Of a stretch of DNA of 64,000 nucleotides, positions 18,633 through 26,508 are shown in pieces. This stretch comes from JACXTP01 sp963789555. GTDB taxonomy: Archaea > Thermoplasmatota > Thermoplasmata > Methanomassiliicoccales > UBA472. The stretch is taken from contig CAWBKY010000007.1 in assembly GCA_963789555.1 (NCBI GenBank), positions 1-64,000 on the forward strand, given 5' to 3'. The notes beneath the pieces are model-generated. The model saw only the letters and a program-made list of their open reading frames with translations. It was not told where the DNA came from and searched no databases. The stretch's first letter is position 1. Each line of letters opens with the position of its first letter. A program made the position numbers and the translations under genes.

Positions 18633-18794
18633 TCATGCGATTCCGACCACCGTGACCATCGAAATGCTGATCAAGGCAACGGTGAGGGCGATGAGCCATG
18701 CCGTAAGCTGCCGCAATCGCCTGCTCTCGATAAGCATCTCGGTCTGTAAGGTCAATAGGGCGTCGAAATCGATCTTGTTGCTGTTCTTTTCCAT
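18633..18794 (-). CDS. small C-terminally anchored membrane protein
   Basis: A 53-residue peptide: a charged N-terminal half (MEKNSNKIDFDALL, then QTEMLIESRRLRQ) and a single hydrophobic helix at the end (WLIALTVALISISMVTVVGIA), as in tail-anchored proteins. The ATG at 18794 has a weak GTGAGAG before it; an in-frame ATG at 18830 adds 12 mainly lysine-rich residues. No family is recognised. It sits next to the stub of an Lrp-like regulator. Confidence 0.5.
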   Translation of the reverse strand: MEKNSNKIDFDALLTLQTEMLIESRRLRQLTAWLIALTVALISISMVTVVGIA

Positions 18795-18897
18795 TCTCTC
18801 ACTTTTTTTCTTAATGATGTTCTTGAGCATGACAACGGCCAGGACAGGAACCGGGCCGAGAGTAGGATGGCCACACCTCCTAGCCCCTTTTTTCCGT

Positions 18898-19011
18898 TCA
18901 TAAAATAATATTTTGGGGGAGCGAGATCCCCATCCTCTCGGCGAGCTCCCTGAAAGAGAGCCTTGGGTCCCGGAGAAGGAGATGATAAAGAGCGATGTCG
19001 AACTCGTCCAT
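18898..19011 (-). pseudogene. N-terminal stub of a winged-helix (Lrp/AsnC-like) regulator
   Basis: A 37-codon frame opening MDEFDIALYHLLLRDPRLSF and continuing RELAERMGISLPQ before a TGA. It aligns directly with the N-terminus of the intact regulator at 31914 (MDEIDIALCRMLMWDSRLTY, then SELAEAVGVSVQ). The match stops inside the recognition helix, so the DNA-binding domain is incomplete and the sensor part is gone. The downstream sequence to 18830 shows no continuation in other frames. It looks like a decayed or truncated paralogue lying about 110 bases from a tRNA gene. Confidence 0.6.
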
Positions 19012-19121
19012 TGTATCGGTCTAAGAGATTAAGTTCATAAAAAGATGTGCTGAGGGATTGCAATGTCTAATCGCGAAGTTTTTCTTTTTTTCCTCTGAGG
19101 AAGCAGAAAAGATGAAAATAG

Positions 19122-19195
19122 TGGGCCCGGTCGGATTCGAACCGACGACCATCGGGTTATGAGCCTGACGCTCCACCGGACTAAGCTACGGACCC
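19122..19195 (-). tRNA. tRNA with CAT anticodon (Met elongator or Ile2)
   Basis: A 74-base cloverleaf. The acceptor arms are GGGTCCG and CGGGCCC with one G-T pair and discriminator A. The D arm is GCTT...GAGC, the anticodon loop CTCATAA, and the T arm GTCGG-TTCGAAT-CCGAC. CCA is not encoded. There is no intron. The anticodon stem TCAGG/CCCGA contains one A-C mismatch. It does not look like an archaeal initiator. The GGCTCATAACC core and GGG..CCC acceptor are compatible with either elongator Met or the Ile2 species whose C34 is modified to agmatidine; sequence alone does not settle it. Confidence 0.9.
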
Positions 19196-19414
19196 AGGTT
19201 GGGCCTCCTTATCCCTAAGCCCGATATAAATGTTTTTTACAGATTGGCATCCATCGCACGCATTGGCAAACGCGAAAATCGACTGGTGCTTACGATTCAT
19301 TTATCTAGAGGCGGGTCCAAAGCCATGATAGTTCAAAAACATCTTGAGGTCCGAGCAATCGAGCGGTTAACCTCGATATAAATCTCATTAAATCTGAAGG
19401 AAGGTCCTGATATC

Positions 19415-20152
19415 ATGAACGTCAAGAAGGGCGCCAAGAAGGTTGAAAAAAAAGGCAAAGCTAAGATAGTGGTGAGCAAGGACGGGCCCCTTCTTGTGTC
19501 CGGTGACGTTCCATTGAGCGTCCAGAGGATCGTGCTCAAAGACGGTGAGCCCTATGCATGGGAGGAGGACCTATTGTTCGACACCCCGGAGAGCTACACT
19601 CTCTGCCGTTGTGGCGCTTCTAAAAACAAACCTGCATGCGACGGGTCCCACACCAAGGTCCGATGGGACCCCGAGGAAAGGGCAAGCCGGGAACCGTTCA
19701 TCGACCGGGCAGAAGCGACGGAAGGACCGGAACTGGCATTGAGCGACGCGGACGACCTATGCTCCTACGCGCGATTCTGTCATAGAGGAGAGGGCATTTG
19801 GGACCTGACCGAGGGGTCCGATGACCAGGAGAAGCGCAAGATGGCCATCGAGATCGCTGGCAATTGCCCTTCTGGTCGTTTGGTGGTATGGGACACAAAA
19901 CTGGTCAAACAGATCGAGCCCAAGTTCAAGCCGTCCATAGCCGTCACCGATGACGAACTGGCAGGGACGACCGGACCGTTGTGGGTAAGGGGAGGCATAC
20001 CGATAATATCCTCAGACGGGTACCAGTATGAGGTCCGCAACCGCATGACGTTGTGCCGTTGCGGGCGGTCCGAATCGAAACCTTTCTGCGATGGCAGCCA
20101 CCTTGACGAAGCAAACGAAAGGGAGGACCGCGAGGAAAAGCCTCGTTCCTGA
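19415..20152 (+). CDS. double CDGSH-type iron-sulfur protein
   Basis: A 245-residue protein with two CDGSH iron-sulfur motifs, CRCGASKNKPACDGSH (about residues 64-79) and CRCGRSESKPFCDGSH (about 215-230). Each has the 3-Cys-1-His ligands for a [2Fe-2S] cluster. Between them is a divergent ferredoxin-like/Fer4_19-type segment with LCSYARFCHRG and GNCPSGRLVVW. The N-terminus is lysine-rich. Such multi-domain CDGSH proteins are known in prokaryotes, but their redox partners are not. The gene follows a tRNA and an AT-rich promoter (CGATATAAATC). Confidence 0.88.
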   Translation: MNVKKGAKKVEKKGKAKIVVSKDGPLLVSGDVPLSVQRIVLKDGEPYAWEEDLLFDTPESYTLCRCGASKNKPACDGSHTKVRWDPEERASREPFIDRAEATEGPELALSDADDLCSYARFCHRGEGIWDLTEGSDDQEKRKMAIEIAGNCPSGRLVVWDTKLVKQIEPKFKPSIAVTDDELAGTTGPLWVRGGIPIISSDGYQYEVRNRMTLCRCGRSESKPFCDGSHLDEANEREDREEKPRS

Positions 20153-20167
20153 GCGAAGGAAATCCCT

Positions 20168-21643
20168 CTAAACCTTTCCCAATTCCTTCTCCAACCGATC
20201 GACGATGCTGCCCAGGACCTTCACCCGAGCATAGCACTTATCGTTGGAGGGGACGACAAACCAAGGGGCGGCCTTGGTGCTGGTGCGGACCAACATGTCG
20301 TTCACGGCCTGCACGTACTGGTCCCACTTCTCCCGATTGCGCCAGTCCTCCTCGGTTATCTTCCATTTCTTCCGAGGGTTCTCCTGACGTTCTTGGAAAC
20401 GTTTCATCTGGGTGTCCTTGTCGATGTGTAGCCAGAACTTCATGACGATGGAGCCCTCATCGTCCAGATGTTTCTCCATGTCATTGATCTCATGGTAGGC
20501 CCGCTTCCATTCCGGCTCCGTCGCGAACCCCTCCACGCGCTCGACCAGAACCCTTCCGTACCAGGATCGGTCGAACAATATGGTCCGCCCTCTCTTTGGC
20601 ATATCGCGATAGAAGCGCCATAACCAGTGGTGCTTGCGCTCCACCTCGTTCGGCGGTCCCACTGGAGCCACCTGGTACGCCCTTGGGTTCAATGGGTTGG
20701 TGAGACGGAGTATGATGCCGCCCTTTCCAGAGGCGTCCCAGCCCTCCATCACCAGCACCAAGGCCCTGTCGGAATTGTAAAGCTTGCATTGGAGCTTGCG
20801 TATCCTTTCCTGAAGCCGGTCCAATTGGTCCTTGTAGACATCGACGGGACAGGTCCGGCCCAGGTCCACCTGTTCCAGCCTTACCGTGCCGTTCCCGATC
20901 GGCTCAGGCAACAGACTTGCCCCACCTATCCTTCGGACCGTAGGGTTTTCGATCACCGGCTGCAGGTTGGTGCTGATAGCCTCCAATATCTTGAGATTGA
21001 CCTCCACCTCGTCCTCCGCCTTGATCACGTTCCAAGGAGCGAAACCGAAGTCCGAGCCCTGCGTCACCCTCTGCCAAATGGTCTGGGCTTGGTCGAAGTG
21101 CTCCAGGAGCTCATCGCCGTTCACATGGTCGACGCGCTTCTTACAGAAATCCTCCGCCTCCTTCTCGATGACCTTGCGCAGGTCCTTCTTCTCCAGATTG
21201 AGGAAGAACTTGAGGAAGACCGTGCCATCCTGAACGTGCTGCTCCTCCATGGTCCTTATGGCCCAAAGCCTCCGGTCCAGAAGGTCCTTGTTGGCATGTT
21301 TGAAGTTCTCGTACACGGTCCAGAAGTACCAGGAGCGGTCGAAGATGCTGACGCGTCCGGCCGGTGGCATGCGGCTATAGTATCTCCAAAGGAAAGGCCT
21401 TGCCTTGTCGTCCTTGGTCGGTTCGGCCATATAATGGAGGTCAAAGCCCCTAGGGTCCAGTGAGTGGAGCAGGTTGTTGATGTGCTCCGCCCGTCCCCAG
21501 ATGTCCCACCCCTCGAAGACGATGACCACAGGGATGTTGGACGCACGAGCTTGGCGCTGCAGACCGCCTACCTGGTAGTGGAGCTGTTCTAACGCTTCCT
21601 TCCTGCTCTTGCCGTTTCCATTGCCGTTCTTGCCGTTACCCAT
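20168..21643 (-). CDS. two-domain polyphosphate kinase 2 (polyphosphate:AMP phosphotransferase type)
   Basis: PPK2-family enzyme of 491 residues built of two tandem PPK2 domains, the architecture of polyphosphate:AMP phosphotransferase. The C-terminal domain has an intact Walker A (EGWDASGKGG), lid DMPKRGRT and FDRSWYGRVLVERVEGF. The N-terminal domain has the same blocks (FDRSWYFWTVYENF), but its Walker A reads EGWDIWGRAE and lacks the GK pair, so it is probably structural. It would phosphorylate nucleotides from polyphosphate; AMP as acceptor is inferred from architecture. The ATG at 21643 is preferred over a TTG 11 codons upstream. A Gly/Asn/Lys-rich stretch follows the start. Confidence 0.92.
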   Translation of the reverse strand: MGNGKNGNGNGKSRKEALEQLHYQVGGLQRQARASNIPVVIVFEGWDIWGRAEHINNLLHSLDPRGFDLHYMAEPTKDDKARPFLWRYYSRMPPAGRVSIFDRSWYFWTVYENFKHANKDLLDRRLWAIRTMEEQHVQDGTVFLKFFLNLEKKDLRKVIEKEAEDFCKKRVDHVNGDELLEHFDQAQTIWQRVTQGSDFGFAPWNVIKAEDEVEVNLKILEAISTNLQPVIENPTVRRIGGASLLPEPIGNGTVRLEQVDLGRTCPVDVYKDQLDRLQERIRKLQCKLYNSDRALVLVMEGWDASGKGGIILRLTNPLNPRAYQVAPVGPPNEVERKHHWLWRFYRDMPKRGRTILFDRSWYGRVLVERVEGFATEPEWKRAYHEINDMEKHLDDEGSIVMKFWLHIDKDTQMKRFQERQENPRKKWKITEEDWRNREKWDQYVQAVNDMLVRTSTKAAPWFVVPSNDKCYARVKVLGSIVDRLEKELGKV

Positions 21644-21710
21644 AGTCGGTCCTAGCTGACCTAAAAAAATATCCAAGGGGCGTTATATATATTGCTAGAC
21701 GGTTGGCCAG

Positions 21711-21724
21711 TATCGATAGCGATA
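21711..21724. promoter_or_regulatory. inverted repeat upstream of ppk2
   Basis: TATCG-ATAG-CGATA, a perfect 5-base inverted repeat, about 20-30 bases upstream of the ATATATAACG element that should be the ppk2 TATA box. It also lies 165 bases upstream of the divergent nitroreductase gene. A regulatory site is possible. Confidence 0.25.
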
Positions 21725-21888
21725 ATAATTATGTGATATGGAAACGGTATTAAATCATTCAGACAAGAAGGACGGGCTCGATGGGATCTTGGAGCTCTGC
21801 CCCAGGTGGGCGATTGTGGCCGAATGGGCACTCTTGATTTCTGGCAGATTTTTTATAGCAAGCGTTATCATCCATCGGCGATCGGACC

Positions 21889-22629
21889 ATGGACGAGGAA
21901 GCACTTTATCAGGCCATTTTCAAGAGGAAATCAGTTAGGAACTATGAGAAGGCCCAGCTGGACGCAGCGACCCTATCGGCAATGGACGCGTTCCTTAAGA
22001 CGATCAGACCGATGGTCCCAGGTATCCAGACCGAGATGAGGGTCGTCGACAGTTCCAAGGTCAAGGGAATGTTCAAGGTCGACGCGCCTCATTTCCTGGC
22101 GTTCTTCTCCGAGGTCAAGGAGGGCCATCTGACCAACGCCGGTTTCATGCTCCAACAGGTCGACCTCCACCTCTCCTCCACTGGCATAGGCAGTTGTTGG
22201 CAGGGCGGTCCTAAGCCTGTAAGGGAAGTCGTTGGTCCGCCCGGCCTCGAGTTCATCATAGCATTGGCGTTCGGAAGACCGGCCGAGGGGCACCAGAGGA
22301 GCGACATGTCTGAATTCAAGCGGGAGCCGATCACCAAGATCACATCAATGCAGGGGTCGGACCCATATCTGGAGGCGGCCCGACTCGCGCCTTCGGCGAT
22401 GAACAACCAACCCTGGTACTTCTCTCGGAACAATGGCACGATCGATGCGTTCAGCGCCAGATCGATCATGCTCAACAAGATGAACCATATCAGTCTGGGG
22501 ATTGCGCTATGCCACATATGGTTGGCCGCCATGCACGATGGAAAGGATGTCGAGTTCACGATCGGGGGGAAGGCTGGTTCAACACCTCCGAAGGGTTACG
22601 CGAACGAGTGCATAGTCCATATTATGTGA
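21889..22629 (+). CDS. nitroreductase family protein
   Basis: FMN-dependent nitroreductase-fold protein of 246 residues. The opening KRKSVRNYEKAQLD is the FMN-phosphate-binding RRSxR-type motif. The duplicated alpha/beta halves and APSAMNNQPWYF in the middle place it in the TM1586-like branch of the family, where both halves lie in one chain. The natural substrate cannot be told. It is divergent from ppk2 and convergent with the flavodoxin gene at 22743. It may be a housekeeping flavin reductase. Confidence 0.85.
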   Translation: MDEEALYQAIFKRKSVRNYEKAQLDAATLSAMDAFLKTIRPMVPGIQTEMRVVDSSKVKGMFKVDAPHFLAFFSEVKEGHLTNAGFMLQQVDLHLSSTGIGSCWQGGPKPVREVVGPPGLEFIIALAFGRPAEGHQRSDMSEFKREPITKITSMQGSDPYLEAARLAPSAMNNQPWYFSRNNGTIDAFSARSIMLNKMNHISLGIALCHIWLAAMHDGKDVEFTIGGKAGSTPPKGYANECIVHIM

Positions 22630-22742
22630 GGGATGCCCCTTACGACTGCATCTCTTCTCGCAATGGTGGGTGCGGGGCTACGGCAGGGCTCAAAAAGGGA
22701 ACGGCTAGAGATGCACGAACCTTGGGAGTGCTGAGCTCCCCC

Positions 22743-23201
22743 TCACCCAAGGAGCTTCAAAATCGTGACCGCGAAGGTTTCCACCTTTTTTTGCCAACCA
22801 TCCTCCAGAGGCCCCTTCATTCCGCTGACGGTGAGGCTGAGGGGGTCGACCGCCTTGGTCATGCCCACCTCCTTCAGATCATCCTCCATGGCGGTCAAGA
22901 CCTTGCCCGAGTTCTTCTCCGGCCCTCCCTTCTCAATCATGTGGGTGACGGAGAGGGCATATCTGCCGCCCTTGTGCGGGAACTTCTTCATGAATTTGTT
23001 CATCTTTCCAGGCAGGCCGCCAATATGCGTGGATGAGGAAAATACATAGAGGTCGGACAAAGGCACCTGTTCTGGTCCAGCTTCCTCCACATCGAAAAGA
23101 AGTACCTCATGCCCCTTGGCCTTCAGGAGCGTGCTGAGCTGTTCCATCGCGGTCTTGTTGTTGCCATACTTGGTTAGGTAGGAGATGCTTATCTTTGACA
23201 T
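22743..23201 (-). CDS. flavodoxin family protein
   Basis: Short-chain flavodoxin-fold protein of 152 residues. The FMN-phosphate loop reads LTKYGNNKTA, and later blocks are LYVFSSSTHIGGLPGKM and LSVTHMIEKGG. The T/SxTGNT consensus is altered to TKYGNN, a common archaeal variation. It probably carries electrons through bound FMN. The gene is single, convergent with the nitroreductase gene. Confidence 0.82.
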   Translation of the reverse strand: MSKISISYLTKYGNNKTAMEQLSTLLKAKGHEVLLFDVEEAGPEQVPLSDLYVFSSSTHIGGLPGKMNKFMKKFPHKGGRYALSVTHMIEKGGPEKNSGKVLTAMEDDLKEVGMTKAVDPLSLTVSGMKGPLEDGWQKKVETFAVTILKLLG

Positions 23202-23326
23202 GATGGACTCATAGCACCGAGTGTCGATATTAATTGTTACTCATTGATCCGTTGATATCCCTTGGGGCGACCTGTCACGGAACGGCCTTCACTATTCAAT
23301 CACGTTAAAAGGGACAGGGGGCGACC

Positions 23327-23569
23327 TCATCGTTCAGAATCGCATGGCAATCCAGCCATCTGTGTCTCATAAAGCAAAATCTCCCCCTCATAGATCCTGA
23401 TCACGACCGTGTGCGCCTCACCCACCGACCCAACCTCTTCCCCTGTGCAGCTATAGGCGTTCGCCTCCAGGTATGCTCCAGGATGGGAGGCCAAAAGCTC
23501 CTCCATCTCATCGGTGGGGACAAATCCCTCCGGTACGAAATAGCGCTCCGCATGCTTTTTTTTCGGCAT
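23327..23569 (-). CDS. small hypothetical protein
   Basis: An 80-residue protein. The KKKHAERYFVPEGFVPT opening, the central AYLEANAYSCTG strand and the end strand TVVIRIYEGEILLYETQ suggest a compact beta-rich fold. No family is recognised. There is no clear ribosome site, and an AT-rich stretch lies upstream. The frame is unbroken and the composition is normal. Confidence 0.5.
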   Translation of the reverse strand: MPKKKHAERYFVPEGFVPTDEMEELLASHPGAYLEANAYSCTGEEVGSVGEAHTVVIRIYEGEILLYETQMAGLPCDSER

Positions 23570-23805
23570 CGGATAAACCTAGGTTCATATGGTTATAGAA
23601 ATGTTGTTGGGGAAGGCGAGGCGTTGCGAAATTGTGCCATCCACCCCGACGTATGCGTCCGGTTCCCGTTATAAAAAACGAAACACAACACATAATAATC
23701 TTCATACTATCGATTAGTTTCAATTTTTAACGAGTGTCATCTTCATCCCATATAATAAAACGCAATCCTTAACAATATATATCCAATATTTTCGTATTGC
23801 CATTC

Positions 23806-24240
23806 ATGAAGGAGATCAAAGGGAGCGTCGAGATCGATGCTCCAGTTGGAATCGTTTGGGGCGTGCTGACGGATTTCAAATCATATGGGAAATGGAACCC
23901 ATTCATCACCCAGATGTCCGGGGAGCTTAAGGAGGGCAGTATCTTTGACGTCGTGGTCAAGATCCCCGGTAGGAAGGATTCCCAGTTCAAATCCAAACTT
24001 GTAAAGGTCGTGGATAAGCAGGAACTGATGTTCAACGGAACGATCAAGAAAGGGATGCTGACGGACGACCATTTGTTCAAATTGGAGTCCTTGGGTGAGA
24101 ACAAGACCAAGATGTTCCAGAGCATTGCATTCAAAGGATTCATGTCATACTTCGCTGGCAGCACCATCAAGGACGGGCAGAAAGGTCTGGACATGATGAA
24201 CTCGGCTCTCAAGGTACGGTGCGAAGCACAGAAAAAATGA
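23806..24240 (+). CDS. SRPBCC (START-like) ligand-binding protein
   Basis: SRPBCC/polyketide-cyclase-like protein of 144 residues. The family opening is plain: IKGSVEIDAPVGIVWGVLTDFKSYGKWNPFI. A long C-terminal helix (IKDGQKGLDMMNSALKVR) closes the hydrophobic pocket. These proteins bind lipids or other hydrophobic ligands; the ligand here is unknown. The ATG at 23806 is chosen over one three codons upstream. AT-rich DNA with TTAACAATATATATCC precedes it. Confidence 0.85.
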   Translation: MKEIKGSVEIDAPVGIVWGVLTDFKSYGKWNPFITQMSGELKEGSIFDVVVKIPGRKDSQFKSKLVKVVDKQELMFNGTIKKGMLTDDHLFKLESLGENKTKMFQSIAFKGFMSYFAGSTIKDGQKGLDMMNSALKVRCEAQKK

Positions 24241-24401
24241 AAGGTATGGGAGAATACATCGAATAGGAATAATGCCGTGCATACGAGTTATTTGGAGGGA
24301 ATGCATGGTGCAGACCCCATGTTCCATATCCATTCCAGTAGAGTAAAAATTATTAGTGATATGGAGGACCTCCGCTCCCCCTGACCGAATTTATTCACTG
24401 C

Positions 24402-24686
24402 CTACTTCAAAGCTCTCAGGAACTCCTCTACAGGCATCGCGGGCATGGTCACGGTCTCCAAGGTCCCCCTAGCTCCCAGCTCCACCATGACCTTAAGAAC
24501 GGTCTCGTTGTCTGGGGCTTCAAGAATATTGAGGAAATCGTATTTCCCCAGCAGGGCGTATTGCTCCACTACCTTGGCCCCCATCCTCTCGATTTCCTTG
24601 TTCACTTCCCTGAGGCGTTCCGGCTTTATCTTCAGTGTCTCCCTTCCTTCGGCCGTGAGCCTCGATAATACCATGTATTTGGCCAT
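24402..24686 (-). CDS. GYD domain protein
   Basis: A 94-residue protein of the GYD family, named for the GKYDF-type motif seen here (LLGKYDFLNILEAPD). It opens AKYMVLSRLTAEGRETL, a typical ferredoxin-like alpha/beta start. The family has no settled function. The ATG at 24686 follows GGAGTTGA by a few bases; the frame upstream to 24725 lacks conserved residues. It is monocistronic. Confidence 0.85.
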   Translation of the reverse strand: MAKYMVLSRLTAEGRETLKIKPERLREVNKEIERMGAKVVEQYALLGKYDFLNILEAPDNETVLKVMVELGARGTLETVTMPAMPVEEFLRALK

Positions 24687-24872
24687 TTGTTCAACTCCAT
24701 GTAACCCTTGGTTTTTGCAGGTCATATCTTTTTCGGGGCATATTCTAAGAATCTAATCAGGCGAACATGAGATTTTATTACTACTTACCCGAGTCGCTCT
24801 GTGAGACCATTCGTACCGGTCCACAATTCTTCCGAAGATCATTTTAAATTAATATACAACAAAATAAATATA

Positions 24873-24995
24873 TTAAAATGAACTATTGATTTTCATCCTC
24901 GTTTCCATCATCGGATTGCCAAATGGGAAGTAGAACACCCCCATGAGGGCAGCCGCAACGATCACAACTATTACAATCATCGTTCCTTGACCAAT
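24873..24995 (-). CDS. possible 40-aa membrane peptide with AUU start
   Basis: A 40-codon frame whose first in-frame candidate start after a strong Shine-Dalgarno sequence (GGGAGGAGG at 25001-25009, five-base spacer) is ATT at 24995. The first ATG is five codons later with a poor site. The peptide would be MGQGT, one hydrophobic helix (MIVIVVIVAAALMGVFYF), then a polar tail with several Met and Lys. The region lies antisense to the 5' flank of the flavin reductase gene at 25102. Support is the ribosome site and membrane-like composition only. Confidence 0.3.
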   Translation of the reverse strand: MGQGTMIVIVVIVAAALMGVFYFPFGNPMMETRMKINSSF

Positions 24996-25101
24996 ATCCG
25001 CCTCCTCCCATCCATATAAGCCTTTATCCTTAGAAGATAAATAACTATCCAGCGAGCCTGAAATGCAATTGCCGCCAAACCTTGCGGACAGAAGGGAAAT
25101 C

Positions 25102-25701
25102 ATGAAAAAAATCCTCGGCATTGTTGGTAGTCCACGTCGAAATGGTAACACGGACATCCTGGTCAATATGATTTTGGAGGGGGCTAGGGCCACATCAGCG
25201 GTGACCGAGACAATCCATCTTGACGAAATGGAGATTGAGCAGTGCGATGGATGCCACCGCTGCTGGAGCGATGGTATATGCCGATGGAAAGACGATATGC
25301 CAATTATCTACGAAAAGATCGCTGGATGCGACGTTCTGGTCCTAGGCACCCCAGTGTACTGGTTTGGTCCATCGGCGATGATGAAGTCATGCCTCGATCG
25401 ATTCGTATTCTTCAATGGTCCCAGGACCCGACCCCAGGTGAAGGGTAAGAAAGTCATCTTGGTCGTACCCTTCGAGGATGGGGAACTTGGAACAGCCGAC
25501 CCGTTGGTCGCGATGTTCGAGAGGAGCCTGGAATACCTTGAGATGAACCTTTGCGCGAAGCTCCTGGTACCAGGCCTCACCAGACGGGGAGAGGTCAAGG
25601 AGATGCAAGAGCTGCTTGAGGAGGCCTATGAGATAGGAAAAGGTTGTGTCACCTTTCGAGGTGGACCCAACAGATCTCCCGAGGATCGGCATTCCATTTA
25701 G
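25102..25701 (+). CDS. NAD(P)H-dependent FMN reductase / iron-sulfur flavoprotein-like protein
   Basis: Flavodoxin-like reductase of 199 residues. The FMN-binding loop is GSPRRNGNTD, followed by the cysteine motif CDGCHRCWSDGIC seen in iron-sulfur flavoproteins, and LGTPVYWFGPSAMMKSCLDR. It probably moves electrons to or from FMN; the cluster is likely but the spacing is not identical to the best-known Isf. The ATG at 25102 follows AAGGGAAATC. It ends overlapping the convergent DUF1638 gene by four bases. Confidence 0.87.
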   Translation: MKKILGIVGSPRRNGNTDILVNMILEGARATSAVTETIHLDEMEIEQCDGCHRCWSDGICRWKDDMPIIYEKIAGCDVLVLGTPVYWFGPSAMMKSCLDRFVFFNGPRTRPQVKGKKVILVVPFEDGELGTADPLVAMFERSLEYLEMNLCAKLLVPGLTRRGEVKEMQELLEEAYEIGKGCVTFRGGPNRSPEDRHSI

Positions 25702-26507
25702 TAATCAAGGACAATTTCCTTGGCTTTTTTATACGAGTTCTTGAAAACATCCATTGAGCCAGGGACTCGTATTACTACGAAATTGAAGACCTCCGCGAAG
25801 ATTCGCATGTCCTTTTCATACTTTTCGTCATCGGAGGTCCCACTCTCGAGCTTCACTGCGTTTTTATAGTCCATGCACGTGAACACGAACCTTGCCTCAT
25901 CTAGGTCGCTCTCAGCACCGAGAAGCTGCGTCTCTTGCATGAAATGACGCCAGTTCGCCGCCCACATTGAGTTCAGAGGGAAACCATGTTTGGTTGTCAA
26001 CAGGAATCGCAGATATTCTTCCGTACCTCCAAGTTCAGCACCGACACAGTCGTCCACGATCTCCTGCATGCCATCTCGAAGAATCACTGCGGGGCCGTTC
26101 AGTCTTTCGATCACGAAGTTAAAGTTCTTGAAGGCGTCCCCGCACATTCCATAGAATAAAAGGATGACCTTGCAGCGCATCTCCATCTTTAATGCTTCGG
26201 CAATTACGGTCTCCCTTAACTCAATTGGGATCTGATGAAGGGATATTGGCATCAGACGAACTAGGACAGCGAACCCCTCGACCTTGACACTCGGGATACG
26301 GGCATTCTCGATCATTAGTATGGTCTTGTCGGGGGCCGCCTCTTTCAGCTTCTCACAAAGGCTCAAATGGACACCGGTGTTCACGACCAGGACAGTCCTG
26401 ATGTCATCATCATCGACGATGGTCCGTACAATGGCATCCTCCAAAACCTGACAACCGATTATCCCCAGCATCCCTGATGGGCCTTTCGGAGATCTGGAGG
26501 TGAGCAT
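25698..26507 (-). CDS. DUF1638 domain protein
   Basis: A 269-residue DUF1638 protein. The family core IGCQVLEDAI starts near residue 16, and LLFYGMCGDAF and the C-terminal Asp-rich region follow. DUF1638 genes are known mostly from methanogens and anaerobes, near corrinoid-dependent methyltransferases; the biochemical role is unknown. Here it starts one base after the stop of an MtaA-like gene, so the two form an operon. An upstream ATG at 26546 would overlap that gene by 38 bases; the ATG at 26507 is preferred. Cys residues in the core (GCQ, GMCGD) may bind metal or cobalamin (inference). Confidence 0.82.
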   Translation of the reverse strand: MLTSRSPKGPSGMLGIIGCQVLEDAIVRTIVDDDDIRTVLVVNTGVHLSLCEKLKEAAPDKTILMIENARIPSVKVEGFAVLVRLMPISLHQIPIELRETVIAEALKMEMRCKVILLFYGMCGDAFKNFNFVIERLNGPAVILRDGMQEIVDDCVGAELGGTEEYLRFLLTTKHGFPLNSMWAANWRHFMQETQLLGAESDLDEARFVFTCMDYKNAVKLESGTSDDEKYEKDMRIFAEVFNFVVIRVPGSMDVFKNSYKKAKEIVLDY

Positions 26508-26508
26508 C

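Noticed and set aside
18752..19063. 103-codon frame overlapping the Lrp stub and the small membrane gene
   Set aside because: Poor composition; the two other frames here carry recognisable sequence.
19199..19381. 60-codon frame after the CAT tRNA
   Set aside because: No ribosome site, no family; sits in the promoter region of the CDGSH gene.
20627..21463. 278-codon open frame on the plus strand inside ppk2
   Set aside because: Antisense shadow of a well-supported PPK2 gene; low-complexity Leu/Val/His-rich translation with no motif.
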